In this document: piece after piece, positions 53,998 through 62,459 of the stretch
Layout of the letters: the number at the start of each line of letters is the position of its first letter
How positions within the stretch are numbered: the first letter of the stretch is position 1
Origin: DUML01 sp050949905
GTDB lineage: Bacteria > Bacillota > Desulfitobacteriia > Desulfitobacteriales > Syntrophobotulaceae
Direction of reading: 5' to 3'
Assembly (NCBI GenBank): GCA_050949905.1
Contig: JBMNGP010000003.1
Span: 1 to 64,000 of the forward strand
Length of the DNA: 64,000 nt
Made by a program: the position numbers and the translations under genes
The notes under the pieces: generated by a model
Told to the model about the DNA's origin: nothing
Seen by the model: the letters and a program-made list of their open reading frames with translations, nothing else
Database searches by the model: none

Positions 53998-54552
53998 GTG
54001 CGGTTTCACAACTATCATGTGGAATTCAAAGGTAACTTCTATAGTGTTCCTTTCCAGTTTGTCAAGGATGAGGTTCTCATCAGGGCAACCAGTGGAACCA
54101 TAGAGATTCTTAAGGACAACAAACGAATTGCATCACATCCCCGGATTAAGCCCGACAAGAAATACGGTTACAATACTTTGCCAGAGCATATGCCGGAAAA
54201 ACACCGCTTTCAGGCGGAATGGACACCAGAACGCCTGATCAAGTGGGCGGAGAAAATTGGACCGGATACCATGACCTATGTCAATAAGGTCATGCAGAAC
54301 CGACAGCATCCGGAACAGGGATTTCGTGCAAGTTTAGGTATTTTAAAGCTTAGTAACACTTATGGCCAGGCAGCACTTGAAAAATCCTGCGCTCAGGCTT
54401 TGGAATACGGAAAGTATTCTTACAAAGCCCTGAAAATCATAATTGATAACCTTCCGAATATTCCCTTAGATACAGACCAACCGATACCGGAGCATTCCAA
54501 TGTCCGTGGAAGGGAATATTTCCGTCAGGTAGTAAACGGAGGTGAAGGTTAA
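53998..54552 (+). pseudogene. istA: IstA of IS21 element I, 3' part
   Basis: Resumes RFHNYHVEFKGNFYSVPFQF, the beta-barrel end of IstA, through to the stop overlapping the istB start (TAATG). It continues the FVNARV of the 5' part at 46790. Confidence 0.85.
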
Positions 54553-55328
54553 TGCTTACGAATCCAACACTAGAGCATCTTAAGGATATGAAGTTAAGTG
54601 GTATGGTCGATGCCTATACAAGACAGCTGGAGCTACCGGATGCCACAGGGCTTACCTTTGAAGAGCGATTCAGTCTTATCGTAGATTATGAATGGACTAA
54701 GCGAAAAAGTAACCAACTGGATCGCCTGATCAGACAGGCAAATTTTCCGCAGGAAGCTCTCTTAGAAGACATCATATATACCGAAAAACGCAAGCTAAAC
54801 AAAAACCTGATACAAACCTTATCAACTACAGATTGGATTAAACAAGGGCTAAATTTAATACTCACCGGACCAACCGGGGTAGGTAAAACATATTTGGCTG
54901 TAGCATTTGGATTCATGGCCTGCCGTAGAAACCAGCAGGTAAAATACTACCGGGTAAACAAACTCCTGGAGGAACTTGCCACAGCCAAGGCAAACGGTGG
55001 ATACTTAAAGTTCTTAAAACAGCTCCAAAAATGTGACCTTCTAATTCTGGATGACTGGGGACTAAACTCTTTCTCCACATCGGAAAGCCGTACGCTCCTT
55101 GATGTGGTTGATGATAGAAACCTAAAAAAATCGACTATTATTGTCAGCCAGATACCCATTGATACTTGGGGCAAAGTCATAGGTGATTCCACCATTGCTG
55201 ATGCCATTATGGACAGAATCATACATAACGCATATATTCTGAATCCAGATGGACCATCCTTTAGAGGCATGGATGCCCAGAAGCGTAAGGATGCTGCAAA
55301 ACCGGTGGAAGTTGAAACATCAAAATAA
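54552..55328 (+). CDS. istB: IstB-like transposition ATPase
   Basis: 258 aa, intact. N-terminal helical domain (LEHLKDMKLSGMVDAYTRQL), Walker A LTGPTGVGKTYLAVAF (about 105), Walker B LLILDDWGL (about 160). IstB is the DnaC-like AAA+ partner that loads IstA on target DNA. The adjoining istA is broken, so the element needs IstA from elsewhere. Confidence 0.93.
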   Translation: MLTNPTLEHLKDMKLSGMVDAYTRQLELPDATGLTFEERFSLIVDYEWTKRKSNQLDRLIRQANFPQEALLEDIIYTEKRKLNKNLIQTLSTTDWIKQGLNLILTGPTGVGKTYLAVAFGFMACRRNQQVKYYRVNKLLEELATAKANGGYLKFLKQLQKCDLLILDDWGLNSFSTSESRTLLDVVDDRNLKKSTIIVSQIPIDTWGKVIGDSTIADAIMDRIIHNAYILNPDGPSFRGMDAQKRKDAAKPVEVETSK

Positions 55329-55514
55329 TACTTTTAAATACAAAAAAATATGTTACTATAATGGCAGATAAAAATCTGCAAAATCTATTTTGAAGCATTG
55401 TCCAGTAAGAACCGGAACAGCTGTCCATATTAAATCGGATTGGCTGTCCAGTTCAATCTGGAATAGCCGTCCAAAACAAATCGGTTTGGGTGTCCATTTT
55501 CACCGGAATACGCA
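55329..55514 (-). repeat. IS21 right-end TGTCCA repeats
   Basis: About five copies of GTCCA at ~20-25 bp intervals up to 55496, the inverted counterpart of the left-end TGGACA array, ending CCGGAATACGCA. Confidence 0.65.
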
Positions 55515-55520
55515 CACTGA

Positions 55521-56181
55521 GTCACCCTATTTTGGATCTAGAAGCATCACCACAGTCTTAAAACGTGAAGGATACTCTGTTTGCCGATCAACCGTTCAAA
55601 AGTATATGCGTGAGATGGGTCTGGCTGCCATCCATCCCGGTCCTAACCTCAGCAAAAGAAACCATGAGCATAAAATTTATCCTTATTTGTTACGAAATAT
55701 TACTGCCAGTTACCCAAATCATATATGGGGTACAGACATTACATATGTCCGCCTACGACGTGGCTGGCTTTATCTTGTAGCCTTTCTTGATTGGTATTCA
55801 CGTTACGTTGTTTCCTGGGAATTAAGCGATAACCTTGAAGTTGATTTTGTCCTGTCCGCTTTGGAATCGGCGCTAAAAACCGGAAAACCTTTAATTGCTA
55901 ACAGTGATCAAGGAAGTCAATTTACCTCCAGACGGTATACTAACATGCTCATAGACAACGGCATCCAAATAAGCATGGACGGAAGAGGCCGAGCATTAGA
56001 TAATATTTTTACAGAGCGATTATGGAGGTCGGTGAAGTACCAGGAAATATACATAAACGAATATGCAAATCCTAGAGATGCCAGGCAGGGAATTGGCAAA
56101 TATCTGAATAAGTACAATACGTATCGGCCACACCAAGCCTTGAATGGACTTACCCCGGCAAAAATATACTTTGAGAAATAA
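55521..56181 (+). pseudogene. IS3 element I transposase, 3' part
   Basis: Resumes ESPYFGSRSITTVLKREGYS and carries the DDE core: GTDITYVRLRRGWLY, ANSDQGSQFTS and TERLWRSVKYQEIY. With 45063-45514 it forms a complete IS3 transposase. Confidence 0.88.
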
Positions 56182-56488
56182 GCTCAATAAAACCTTGGAT
56201 GGGCGCTGCCCCTCCAAACCACCCCGCCCTCGCCGGGGGGCAACCGGTCTGGTATAAAACCAGCCCGGCAACAATAGGGTATTGGATGTGTTGCGTGTCA
56301 AGGGCAAGCAAGCTTCGCTTGTCGGCATAGCCGACCCTTGACACTTATTCAATCCCCTGGAATTAATTATCAGAGTTACCAGCCCCATTTTAAAGATAAA
56401 TTCCATTTATATACAATTATCAAATAGCGAAAGGTGGTGTGAATACACCTTAAATAGGGTTAAAAAATTGTCTTGACAAAGTAGTCCA
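56182..56488 (+). other. Structured non-coding tail of IS3 element I
   Basis: About 300 bp between the transposase stop and the right end. It includes a cruciform at 56295-56344: outer stem GTGTCAAGGG/CCCTTGACAC enclosing CAAGC-TTC-GCTTG and TCGGC-ATA-GCCGA, i.e. a three-way junction in RNA. Confidence 0.5.
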
Positions 56489-56588
56489 CCTTAGTTTATA
56501 GACTCCTAACAAGGAGGTGATGCCTATGCTTGTACTAATATAGGTATTATGACTTTAATAACACAAAAACCAAAGGAGGAAATCAAAA

Positions 56589-57427
56589 ATGATTGGAATC
56601 GAGCAATACCGAAAAATCCTGGAGTACAAAGCACTTGGACTTGCTCAGACAAAAACCGCAAAAGCACTGGGGGATAACCTATTCTTCTGTCAGCAAATAC
56701 TGGAATATGAGCGAAGAAGATTATGTAAGGGAAGCTGAAAAGGAAAGGTACCACATGGATAACTACCGTCAGTACATACTGGAACATTTGAAAATTTGTC
56801 CACAAATGAGGGATACAAACATCTATCTCAAATTGGTGGAGGCCTTCCCTGATTTACAAGTTAAACGAGCTACATTCTACCGCTATATGAAAGCCTTAAG
56901 AGAACAGCACGGGTATCCGCATGCCAGTAAACGTAAAACCTCACCCCGTGAAATTTCTCCACCGGGATATGAAGCGCAGGCGGATTTTGGTCAATACAAA
57001 CTTAAGGATATGTACGGGCGAATTGTACGAATATATTTCTTTTGCATGGTTCTGAGTTATAGCAGAATGAAATTTGTTTATTTTTCACCGGATCCCTTTA
57101 CAACCAAAACAGCCATTAAAGCTCATAACTATGCATTCCAATATTTTGGAGGAAGTACACAGACTATTCTTTATGACCTTGACCGTGTCTATGTAGTCAG
57201 TGAAAATCTGGGGAATATCATATTCGTACCCACATTTGAAGAATATGTTAGGCGTATAGGTTACAGTGTTTCGCTATGTAGACCAAGAGATCCTCAAAGT
57301 AAAGGCAAGGTTGAAGAGGTGATTGGATACATAAAGCAAAGTTTTCTTGAGGGCAGGATATACACCGGAATTGATAGCCTTAACAGTGCTGCCCTTGCAT
57401 GGTTAGATAGGGAAGGCAACGGGCGAA
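56589..57427 (+). pseudogene. istA: IstA of IS21 element II, 5' part with frameshift
   Basis: MIGIEQYRKILEYKALGLAQ... loses frame in a G5 run at 56669-56673 and continues as ITYSSVSKYWNMSEEDY. DDE landmarks: YEAQADFGQYKLKDMYG, TILYDLDRVY and QSKGKVEEVIGYIKQSF. The gene is then interrupted at 57427 by IS3 element III. A short leader frame (ATGCCTATG... after AAGGAGGTGATG at 56513) precedes it. The left end of this IS21 has been lost to IS3 element I. Confidence 0.8.
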
Positions 57428-57502
57428 TGATATTGTATAATAATACTTGACACGAAGACCTCGAACAAATAGTCTAGAAAAAAGAAAAAACGGAGGTCAG
57501 GC

Positions 57503-57856
57503 ATGTCAGAAAAAGTAAAGAGAATTACTAAACAGTATACAAAAGAGTACAAAGCAGAAGCGGTAAAACTTATGAGAGAAATAGGGACCACAAAGGCAGC
57601 TATAGAATTAGGTGTACCCAAGAGTACTTTAAGCCAGTGGGTAAAGCGTGCAGAGATAGGTGATTTGGATACCGGTATAGGCACTCAAACTCCAGGTTCT
57701 GCAATTACTCAAGCTATGGAGATTCAGCAGTTACGAGCAGAAATTAAAGCTTTAGTAAAGGAAAATGCAAGATTGAAGAAAGAGAATGACTTTTTGGAGG
57801 AGGCTTCCGCTTTTTTCGCCGCGAGCCGTCAGAGGTTGGCAAAGAAGAGCGAATGA
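57503..57856 (+). CDS. IS3 element III OrfA
   Basis: 117 aa. Helix-turn-helix TKAAIELGVPKSTLSQWVKR and a leucine-zipper coiled coil (IQQLRAEIKALVKENARLKKENDFLEE). The last codons overlap the OrfB ATG (57853) in the -1 frame, as in IS3 elements that make an OrfAB fusion by frameshifting. Confidence 0.92.
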   Translation: MSEKVKRITKQYTKEYKAEAVKLMREIGTTKAAIELGVPKSTLSQWVKRAEIGDLDTGIGTQTPGSAITQAMEIQQLRAEIKALVKENARLKKENDFLEEASAFFAASRQRLAKKSE

Positions 57857-58776
57857 AGCTCATCGCAATAAAGACCGAAAATGGTAAATTGACGGGAGAT
57901 ATTGCGTTTTATTGCAGGGTATTGAAGGTCTCTCGACAAGGGTTCTATAATCACCTTGAAGCACAGAAGAAGCCTTGGAAATACGAAGCTCTGGCGGCCG
58001 AAATGTACGAAATAATAGATGAAGACGAGTGTAATGATACATATGGGCGATATCGGATGCATAAAGCCTTAGAACTAAAGAAAGAAGCCAAAGATGGTGA
58101 TTTTCCACATATCCCCTGCGAAAGGACAGTGTATCGAATAATGGAACGTTTGGGCATAGTGCACACCCCTAAGCGCAAGCCCAATGGGATAACAAAGGCA
58201 GACAGGGAAGCCATGAAGTCCGATGACAAGATCAAAAGGGACTTCACAGCAGAAAGACCACTGGAGAAGGCTGTGACGGACATCACGGAGATTCAGACTG
58301 CCGATGGTAAGCTTTATATATCAATAATAGAAGATTGCTTTGACAATGCAGTTTTAGGACTTTCAATGGCAGACAACATGAAAGCCGGGTTATGTGTAGA
58401 CACTTTAAAAAGTGCAATTATAGCATATCCTGGACTAAGAGGGGCGATTATCCATTCCGACAGGGGAAGCCAATATACCAGTTATGAATATCGCCAAGCA
58501 ATAGAAAAATATGGAATAATTCAGAGTATGAACAGTGCCGGCGGTAGGTGTCATGACAATGCAAAATGTGAATCCCTGTGGGGCCGATTCAAGGAAGAAC
58601 TATTGTACGATAGATATGATGCAAAGAAAATGTCGATGGCAGCGGTCAAGAGCCTAATATGGCGATATTTCATGAGTTATTGGAATAATCGTAGGATCTG
58701 TTCGGCGAATGGTGGGCTTCCGCCGATGGTAAAGAGGAAGAAGTTCTATGAAAGACAATATGCTAAAACAGCGTGA
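57853..58776 (+). CDS. IS3 element III OrfB (DDE transposase)
   Basis: 307 aa. DDE motif in VTDITEIQTADGKLY, IIHSDRGSQYTSYEY and CESLWGRFKEELLYDRY. Intact frame in -1 relation to OrfA. Confidence 0.93.
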   Translation: MKLIAIKTENGKLTGDIAFYCRVLKVSRQGFYNHLEAQKKPWKYEALAAEMYEIIDEDECNDTYGRYRMHKALELKKEAKDGDFPHIPCERTVYRIMERLGIVHTPKRKPNGITKADREAMKSDDKIKRDFTAERPLEKAVTDITEIQTADGKLYISIIEDCFDNAVLGLSMADNMKAGLCVDTLKSAIIAYPGLRGAIIHSDRGSQYTSYEYRQAIEKYGIIQSMNSAGGRCHDNAKCESLWGRFKEELLYDRYDAKKMSMAAVKSLIWRYFMSYWNNRRICSANGGLPPMVKRKKFYERQYAKTA

Positions 58777-58899
58777 CGATGGGAGCAAGGCGATGCGCTG
58801 GAATATAATGGGATTTCGCTACGCTCCATCCCATTATATTCCAGCGCAAAAACCACAAATTGTTCGAGAAAAATGTGTCAAGTAATATTGACAAGATCA

Positions 58900-59537
58900 G
58901 AATACATACTGTGACCAGAAAAGTGCCGCGTGAAATGTTCATGGAAGAGCAAAAATACCTGCTCCATGTCAAACCTTATTCCGAAGTATCAAGCACTGTT
59001 GCCTCTTTTGATAAGGATGGAGTGGTAAGTTATAAAGGCAACCGTTATCAGATTAATACAGGTATGATGGATGCTCATAAACGCATTCGAATTGAAGATG
59101 ATGGTGAAATGCTTTTGTTCTATGATGCTGAAACAAATGATTTATTGGCTAAATATCCAGTCACAGAAGATACCGGGCAGTTGTTCAAACCAGAAGAAAA
59201 TTACAGCAGAGACAGGGTTTCTTTAACCATCATAAAACAATATTTTGCAGAATACGAAATAGCTCAGGAATTCATTCGCCGGATGGAGCAGCAACAGTCG
59301 AAATATTTTAATACACATTGCATTCGATTATACCGGATGACAAAGTTTTATACAATTGGACAATTGCTTGATGGAATAGAATACTGCATTGATACTGAAC
59401 GCTGCAGTGCCTATGAGCTTTTGGCTTATCTCATGTATCAGTACGGAGAGCATATAGCTAAGAAGTTTTTGCCGAATCAGCAGTATTTTAACCATTTGGC
59501 CAGGAGTAAAGAAATAAGGAAGGAAATCGATGGCTGA
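58900..59537 (+). pseudogene. istA: IstA of IS21 element II, 3' part
   Basis: Continues RIHTVTRKVPREMFMEEQKY to the end of IstA; the stop overlaps the istB start. Both the frameshift at 56670 and the IS3 insertion inactivate the gene. Confidence 0.85.
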
Positions 59538-59610
59538 TATAACAGAAATCCGTGAATTAGCTCAAAAACTTAATCTTTGGAATATCGCAAGGGGATACAT
59601 TGATTTATAA
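59530..59610 (+). pseudogene. istB: IstB of IS21 element II, N-terminal stub
   Basis: MADITEIRELAQKLNLWNIA followed by RGYIDL and a stop created at the junction with IS3 element II. The rest of istB is absent from the other side of that IS3. Confidence 0.75.
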
Positions 59611-59703
59611 TGTACCCATAAAACTAGACAAAATTTCCGATAATCTAAGTGAACCTGATATAATAAAAGACAGGAAACTGTCAGGAAGGAAGGTTCACAT
59701 AAC

Positions 59704-60042
59704 ATGGCCAAAAGGAGACAATTTACAGCAGAATTCAAAACTAGAGTTGTATTGGAACTCCTTAAGGAAGAAAAACAGCTTGGCGAGTTAGCGGCCGAAT
59801 ATGAATTAAGCCCCAACCAGCTACGCAACTGGAGGAAAGAATTCTTAGAAAACGCACCAAAAGTGTTCTCCCCGAGCAAACAAGAAAAAGAACTCCTGGC
59901 CAAGGAAAAAGCCTTGGAAGAAGAAAGAAACCAATTAATGGCGAAAGTCGGTCAACTCACCATCGAGAATGATTGGTTGAAAAAAAAATCTAAAGAAGTC
60001 TTTGGCTACGACTGGGAGACTAGAACTGGTTTCAAAAGATGA
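59704..60042 (+). CDS. IS3 element II OrfA
   Basis: 112 aa, MAKRRQFTAEFKTRVVLELL helix-turn-helix and a coiled coil ending WLKKKSKEVFGYDWETRTGF. GGAAGGAAGGTT precedes the ATG. An A9 run near 59990 lies close to the end of the gene. Confidence 0.9.
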   Translation: MAKRRQFTAEFKTRVVLELLKEEKQLGELAAEYELSPNQLRNWRKEFLENAPKVFSPSKQEKELLAKEKALEEERNQLMAKVGQLTIENDWLKKKSKEVFGYDWETRTGFKR

Positions 60043-60847
60043 AAAACTCACTGTTACCAGACAATGTGAATTGCTGGATGTTAACAGAAGCAGTGTTTAT
60101 TACACGCCTGCCGAACCTGACAGGAAAAGAGAAAATTTGATTAAACGCCGGCTGGACTACTGGCATACCAAGATGCCCTACCTTGGCGTTAGAAAGCTTC
60201 GTAGAAAGTTACAGGATGAAGACCATATTAAGGTCGGCCGTAAACTGATTAAACGTTACATGGACGAAATGGGAATTTATGCAGTTTACCCCAAGCCCAA
60301 TCTATCAAAGCGAAATAAAGAGCATAAAGTATACCCTTACCTGTTAAGGAACCTGGATATTAACCGGCCAAACCAAGTCTGGGCCATTGATATTACCTAC
60401 ATAAGAATGAGTAAGAGTCATATGTATCTGACCGCTATTATCGACTGGTACAGCCGCTACATCGTCGGCTGGGAGCTATCGGATACCTTTGATACCGCCC
60501 CGGTTTTAGCAGCTGTCAAAAATGCTATCCAAAGGTATGGCAAGCCCGAAATCATTAACAGTGACCAAGGCAGCCAGTTTACCAGCGACGATTATACGAG
60601 CTACTTAAAAACAGCGAATATCAAACAAAGCATGGATGGCAAAGCCCGCTGGATTGATAACGTTGTCATAGAGCGTTGGTTCAGGAGTCTAAAAACAGAA
60701 CGAATTTATACCCATGAATACCTAACACCCAGAGCGTTAAGGAACGGGATCCGGGAATATGTTCAGGAATACAATACAGAACGGCCTCATGAAACCCACG
60801 ACTACTTAACTCCGCAAGAAGTATATCAGGGAAAAAAGGCGGCGTAA
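60002..60847 (+). CDS. IS3 element II OrfB (DDE transposase)
   Basis: 281 aa in another frame overlapping OrfA by 41 bp. DDE residues in AIDITYIRMSKSHMY, INSDQGSQFTSDDY and VIERWFRSLKTERIY. The relation between OrfA and OrfB frames is +1 (or -2), unlike the usual -1 of the family, so the element may carry an indel or use internal initiation at the TTG at 60002 or further in. Confidence 0.88.
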   Translation: MATTGRLELVSKDEKLTVTRQCELLDVNRSSVYYTPAEPDRKRENLIKRRLDYWHTKMPYLGVRKLRRKLQDEDHIKVGRKLIKRYMDEMGIYAVYPKPNLSKRNKEHKVYPYLLRNLDINRPNQVWAIDITYIRMSKSHMYLTAIIDWYSRYIVGWELSDTFDTAPVLAAVKNAIQRYGKPEIINSDQGSQFTSDDYTSYLKTANIKQSMDGKARWIDNVVIERWFRSLKTERIYTHEYLTPRALRNGIREYVQEYNTERPHETHDYLTPQEVYQGKKAA

Positions 60848-61085
60848 CACTACAAATAGGATATTCGAGCAATTGGGCTGATGGATAGTGCCGCCATGTG
60901 GACAACCTTTCAGGTTGCCCCACAAGGCTTGGACAACAAAAACCATGTTGTCCACACTCTCCACAGCCCCGACGATTATTAAAGATGATGACGATGACTA
61001 AACCCTAGCCATAACCAAACTAATCATTATTGGGAATATCTGGTTCACTAAGAAAATTAAAATTTTTGTCTTGACAAGGGGGACA

Positions 61086-61156
61086 CTTTAATTGTATATG
61101 ATGACAGGCTAATGGTAGAGTTTAAGTCGGGGTTAGAAATAGAAGTGAAACTATAG
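61086..61156 (+). pseudogene. Possible C-terminal remnant of a serine recombinase
   Basis: In the frame ending TAG at 61154-61156 the sequence reads LIVYDDRLMVEFKSGLEIEV, which resembles the C-terminus of large serine recombinases. It begins directly at the right end of IS3 element II and is followed by a terminator. The short length makes this tentative. Confidence 0.35.
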
Positions 61157-61173
61157 GATTTTAATATGATTGC

Positions 61174-61211
61174 CGCCAATCGAGAAAAATTCTTGATTGG
61201 CGTATTTTTTT
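61174..61211 (+). terminator. Rho-independent terminator at island edge
   Basis: CGCCAATC (61174-61181) and GATTGGCG (61195-61202), followed by TATTTTTTT. It ends whatever gene lay upstream before the IS3 insertion and precedes the regulator's promoter. Confidence 0.8.
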
Positions 61212-61221
61212 AAAATAGTTA

Positions 61222-61278
61222 TTGACATATGTCAGAATCGGGGTATAATATAAGATGTAAATGACATATGTCATTTAC
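61222..61278 (+). promoter_or_regulatory. Promoter with two palindromic operators
   Basis: TTGACA (61222-61227), 16-bp spacer, TATAAT (61244-61249). TGACATATGTCA occurs twice: at 61223-61234 overlapping the -35, and at 61262-61273 within a 22-bp perfect palindrome (61257-61278) at the start of transcription. This is the expected layout for autoregulation by a DtxR/MntR-type dimer. Confidence 0.8.
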
Positions 61279-61293
61279 ACGGAGGTGAATAGT

Positions 61294-61773
61294 TTGAGGG
61301 AGAGTGCGGTTACTAACAGTACTACAGGAATCAATAATCAGAGGTTCATAGAAATGGCTAATACTCAAAAAAAGCCAATTACACGTTCAAGAGAAGACTA
61401 TTTGCGTGTTATTTATGAGTTGTTTAGATTAAATAAAGCAATCCGAACATCAGATATTGCAGAAAGACTCGGGGTCACGCGGGCTAGTGTTAGTGGTATG
61501 ATGACAAAGCTAAAAAACTGCGGATTGATAGACAAAGAAAAATATGGATGGATTTCTCTGACAGAAGATGGATATAAACTTGCGGAACAAATAAAAAGCA
61601 AATATGACATTATCGTATCGTTTCTGGTAGATGTTTTAGGAGTAAACAAAGCAACCGCAAAAAAAGATGCTTGTAATATAGAACATGCTATCAGCCAAGA
61701 AACAGCCGAAAGAATTAACGATCATTTAAATAGCTTGTTAAGTATTAAGGAGGATTATTATGCCCAGAGGTGA
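61294..61773 (+). CDS. DtxR/MntR-family metal-dependent regulator
   Basis: 159 aa from the TTG at 61294, chosen because GGAGGTG (61281-61287) precedes it; an upstream in-frame ATG at 61261 lies inside the operator at the transcription start. Winged helix: SREDYLRVIYELFRLNKAIRTSDIAERLGV TRASVSGMMTKL, then a dimerisation and metal-binding domain (AKKDACNIEHAISQETAERI) with the Cys/Glu/His residues used by this family. It would repress its own promoter and the following genes when a metal (Fe or Mn) is bound. Confidence 0.85.
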   Translation: MRESAVTNSTTGINNQRFIEMANTQKKPITRSREDYLRVIYELFRLNKAIRTSDIAERLGVTRASVSGMMTKLKNCGLIDKEKYGWISLTEDGYKLAEQIKSKYDIIVSFLVDVLGVNKATAKKDACNIEHAISQETAERINDHLNSLLSIKEDYYAQR

Positions 61774-61996
61774 CAGAACTGGTCCTTTGGGAATGGGACC
61801 ATTAACTGGACGGAGGTTAGGTTTTTGTGCTGGTTCCAAAGTGCCCGGTTATTTGAACGCAAATTACAGACGAGAATTTTGGTTTGAACGACGAGGTTAC
61901 AGGCGTGCATTCTGGCTTGCTGGAATGATACCCTGGTGTTTTTATCTAGCTTATCACTTATTTAATCGTAGCAAAATTAAAAGTAAGAGATTATAA
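61760..61996 (+). CDS. DUF5320-type small protein 1
   Basis: 78 aa, beginning MPRGDRTGPLGMGPLTGRRLGFC, the signature of DUF5320 proteins. Overlaps the regulator gene by 14 bp; GGAGG upstream. The C-terminal half is basic and aromatic rather than the usual coiled coil, so this copy is divergent. These proteins accompany NifX/NifB-like iron-molybdenum cofactor proteins; function unknown. Confidence 0.75.
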   Translation: MPRGDRTGPLGMGPLTGRRLGFCAGSKVPGYLNANYRREFWFERRGYRRAFWLAGMIPWCFYLAYHLFNRSKIKSKRL

Positions 61997-62013
61997 GGAA
62001 AGGGGGTGACATT

Positions 62014-62331
62014 ATGCCAAGAGGAGACGGAACCGGGCCTATGGGAATGGGTCCTATGACAGGGCGAGGTGCAGGATTTTGCGCAGGTTTTGCCGTTCCG
62101 GGTTATGCAAATCCAATCGGTTACGGATTTGGATTCGGACGGGGACGAGGCTTTAGGCGAATGTTTTATGCGACCGGTTTGCCAAGGTGGGCACGCTTTG
62201 GTACTCAAAATGCAAATGGGGCGTACTTTGCATCAGATGCTGATGAAAAAGAATTTCTGAAAAGGCAGGCTAAATTTCTTGAAAATCAGCTTGATGATGT
62301 AAAAAAGCGCCTCGATGAGTTAGAAGAATAG
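62014..62331 (+). CDS. DUF5320-type small protein 2
   Basis: 105 aa: MPRGDGTGPMGMGPMTGRGAGFC, a glycine/arginine/phenylalanine-rich middle (GYGFGFGRGRGFRR) and a C-terminal coiled coil (EKEFLKRQAKFLENQLDDVKKRL). Typical family form, arising with copy 1 by duplication. GGGGGTGA precedes the ATG; a strong hairpin follows. Confidence 0.82.
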   Translation: MPRGDGTGPMGMGPMTGRGAGFCAGFAVPGYANPIGYGFGFGRGRGFRRMFYATGLPRWARFGTQNANGAYFASDADEKEFLKRQAKFLENQLDDVKKRLDELEE

Positions 62332-62343
62332 TCCTGTCGTAAT

Positions 62344-62374
62344 GCGAAAGGCAGGCTTGCTGCCTGCCTTTCGC
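62344..62374 (+). terminator. 13-bp hairpin after DUF5320 genes
   Basis: GCGAAAGGCAGGC and its complement around a 5-nt loop TTGCT. Only a weak T-run follows, so termination may be partial. Confidence 0.6.
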
Positions 62375-62459
62375 TATTATGCATAGATATGAAGTTACAA
62401 AATAATACTTACTCTAATCCTATGTGAAAGTGAGATTCTACCAGAAAGGAAATAAAATA

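Larger units (their letters stand above)
45515..55514 (+). mobile_element. IS21-family element I, inserted in IS3 and itself split
   Basis: Ends are TGCATATTCCGG (45515) and CCGGAATACGCA (ending 55514), inverted with one mismatch. Outside are CACTAA (45509-45514) and CACTGA (55515-55520), a target duplication with one difference, and deleting the element restores the IS3 transposase frame. It contains istA (in two parts) and istB. Confidence 0.82.
45009..56488 (+). mobile_element. IS3-family element I, split by a 10-kb nested insertion
   Basis: Left end TGGACTAAGAAAACTAGACA (45009) matches the complement of the right end at 56488 (TGGACTACTTTGTCAAGACA). The transposase gene is interrupted at 45514/55521 by an IS21 element. 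No target duplication is seen outside the IS3 ends, and the genes on the two sides do not match, so the flank has been rearranged. Confidence 0.8.
57428..58899 (+). mobile_element. IS3-family element III in istA, with 3-bp duplication
   Basis: Ends TGATATTGT (57428) and CAAGATCA (ending 58899), with matching TACTTGACAC segments further in. GAA is duplicated at 57425-57427 and 58900-58902. Precise removal restores GNGRIHTVTRKVP in IstA. 1472 bp, both genes intact. Confidence 0.88.
59611..61085 (+). mobile_element. IS3-family element II
   Basis: Left end TGTACCCATAAAACTAGACA (59611), right end the complement of TGTCCCCCTTGTCAAGACA at 61085. The ends and proteins are related to IS3 element I. 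No target duplication is visible. The 240 bp after OrfB hold hairpins such as TGGACAACA/TGTTGTCCA (about 60930-60955). Confidence 0.8.

Noticed and set aside
61261..61293. ATG 61261 as start of the DtxR-type gene
   Set aside because: It lies in the operator palindrome at the transcription start; TTG 61294 has GGAGGTG.
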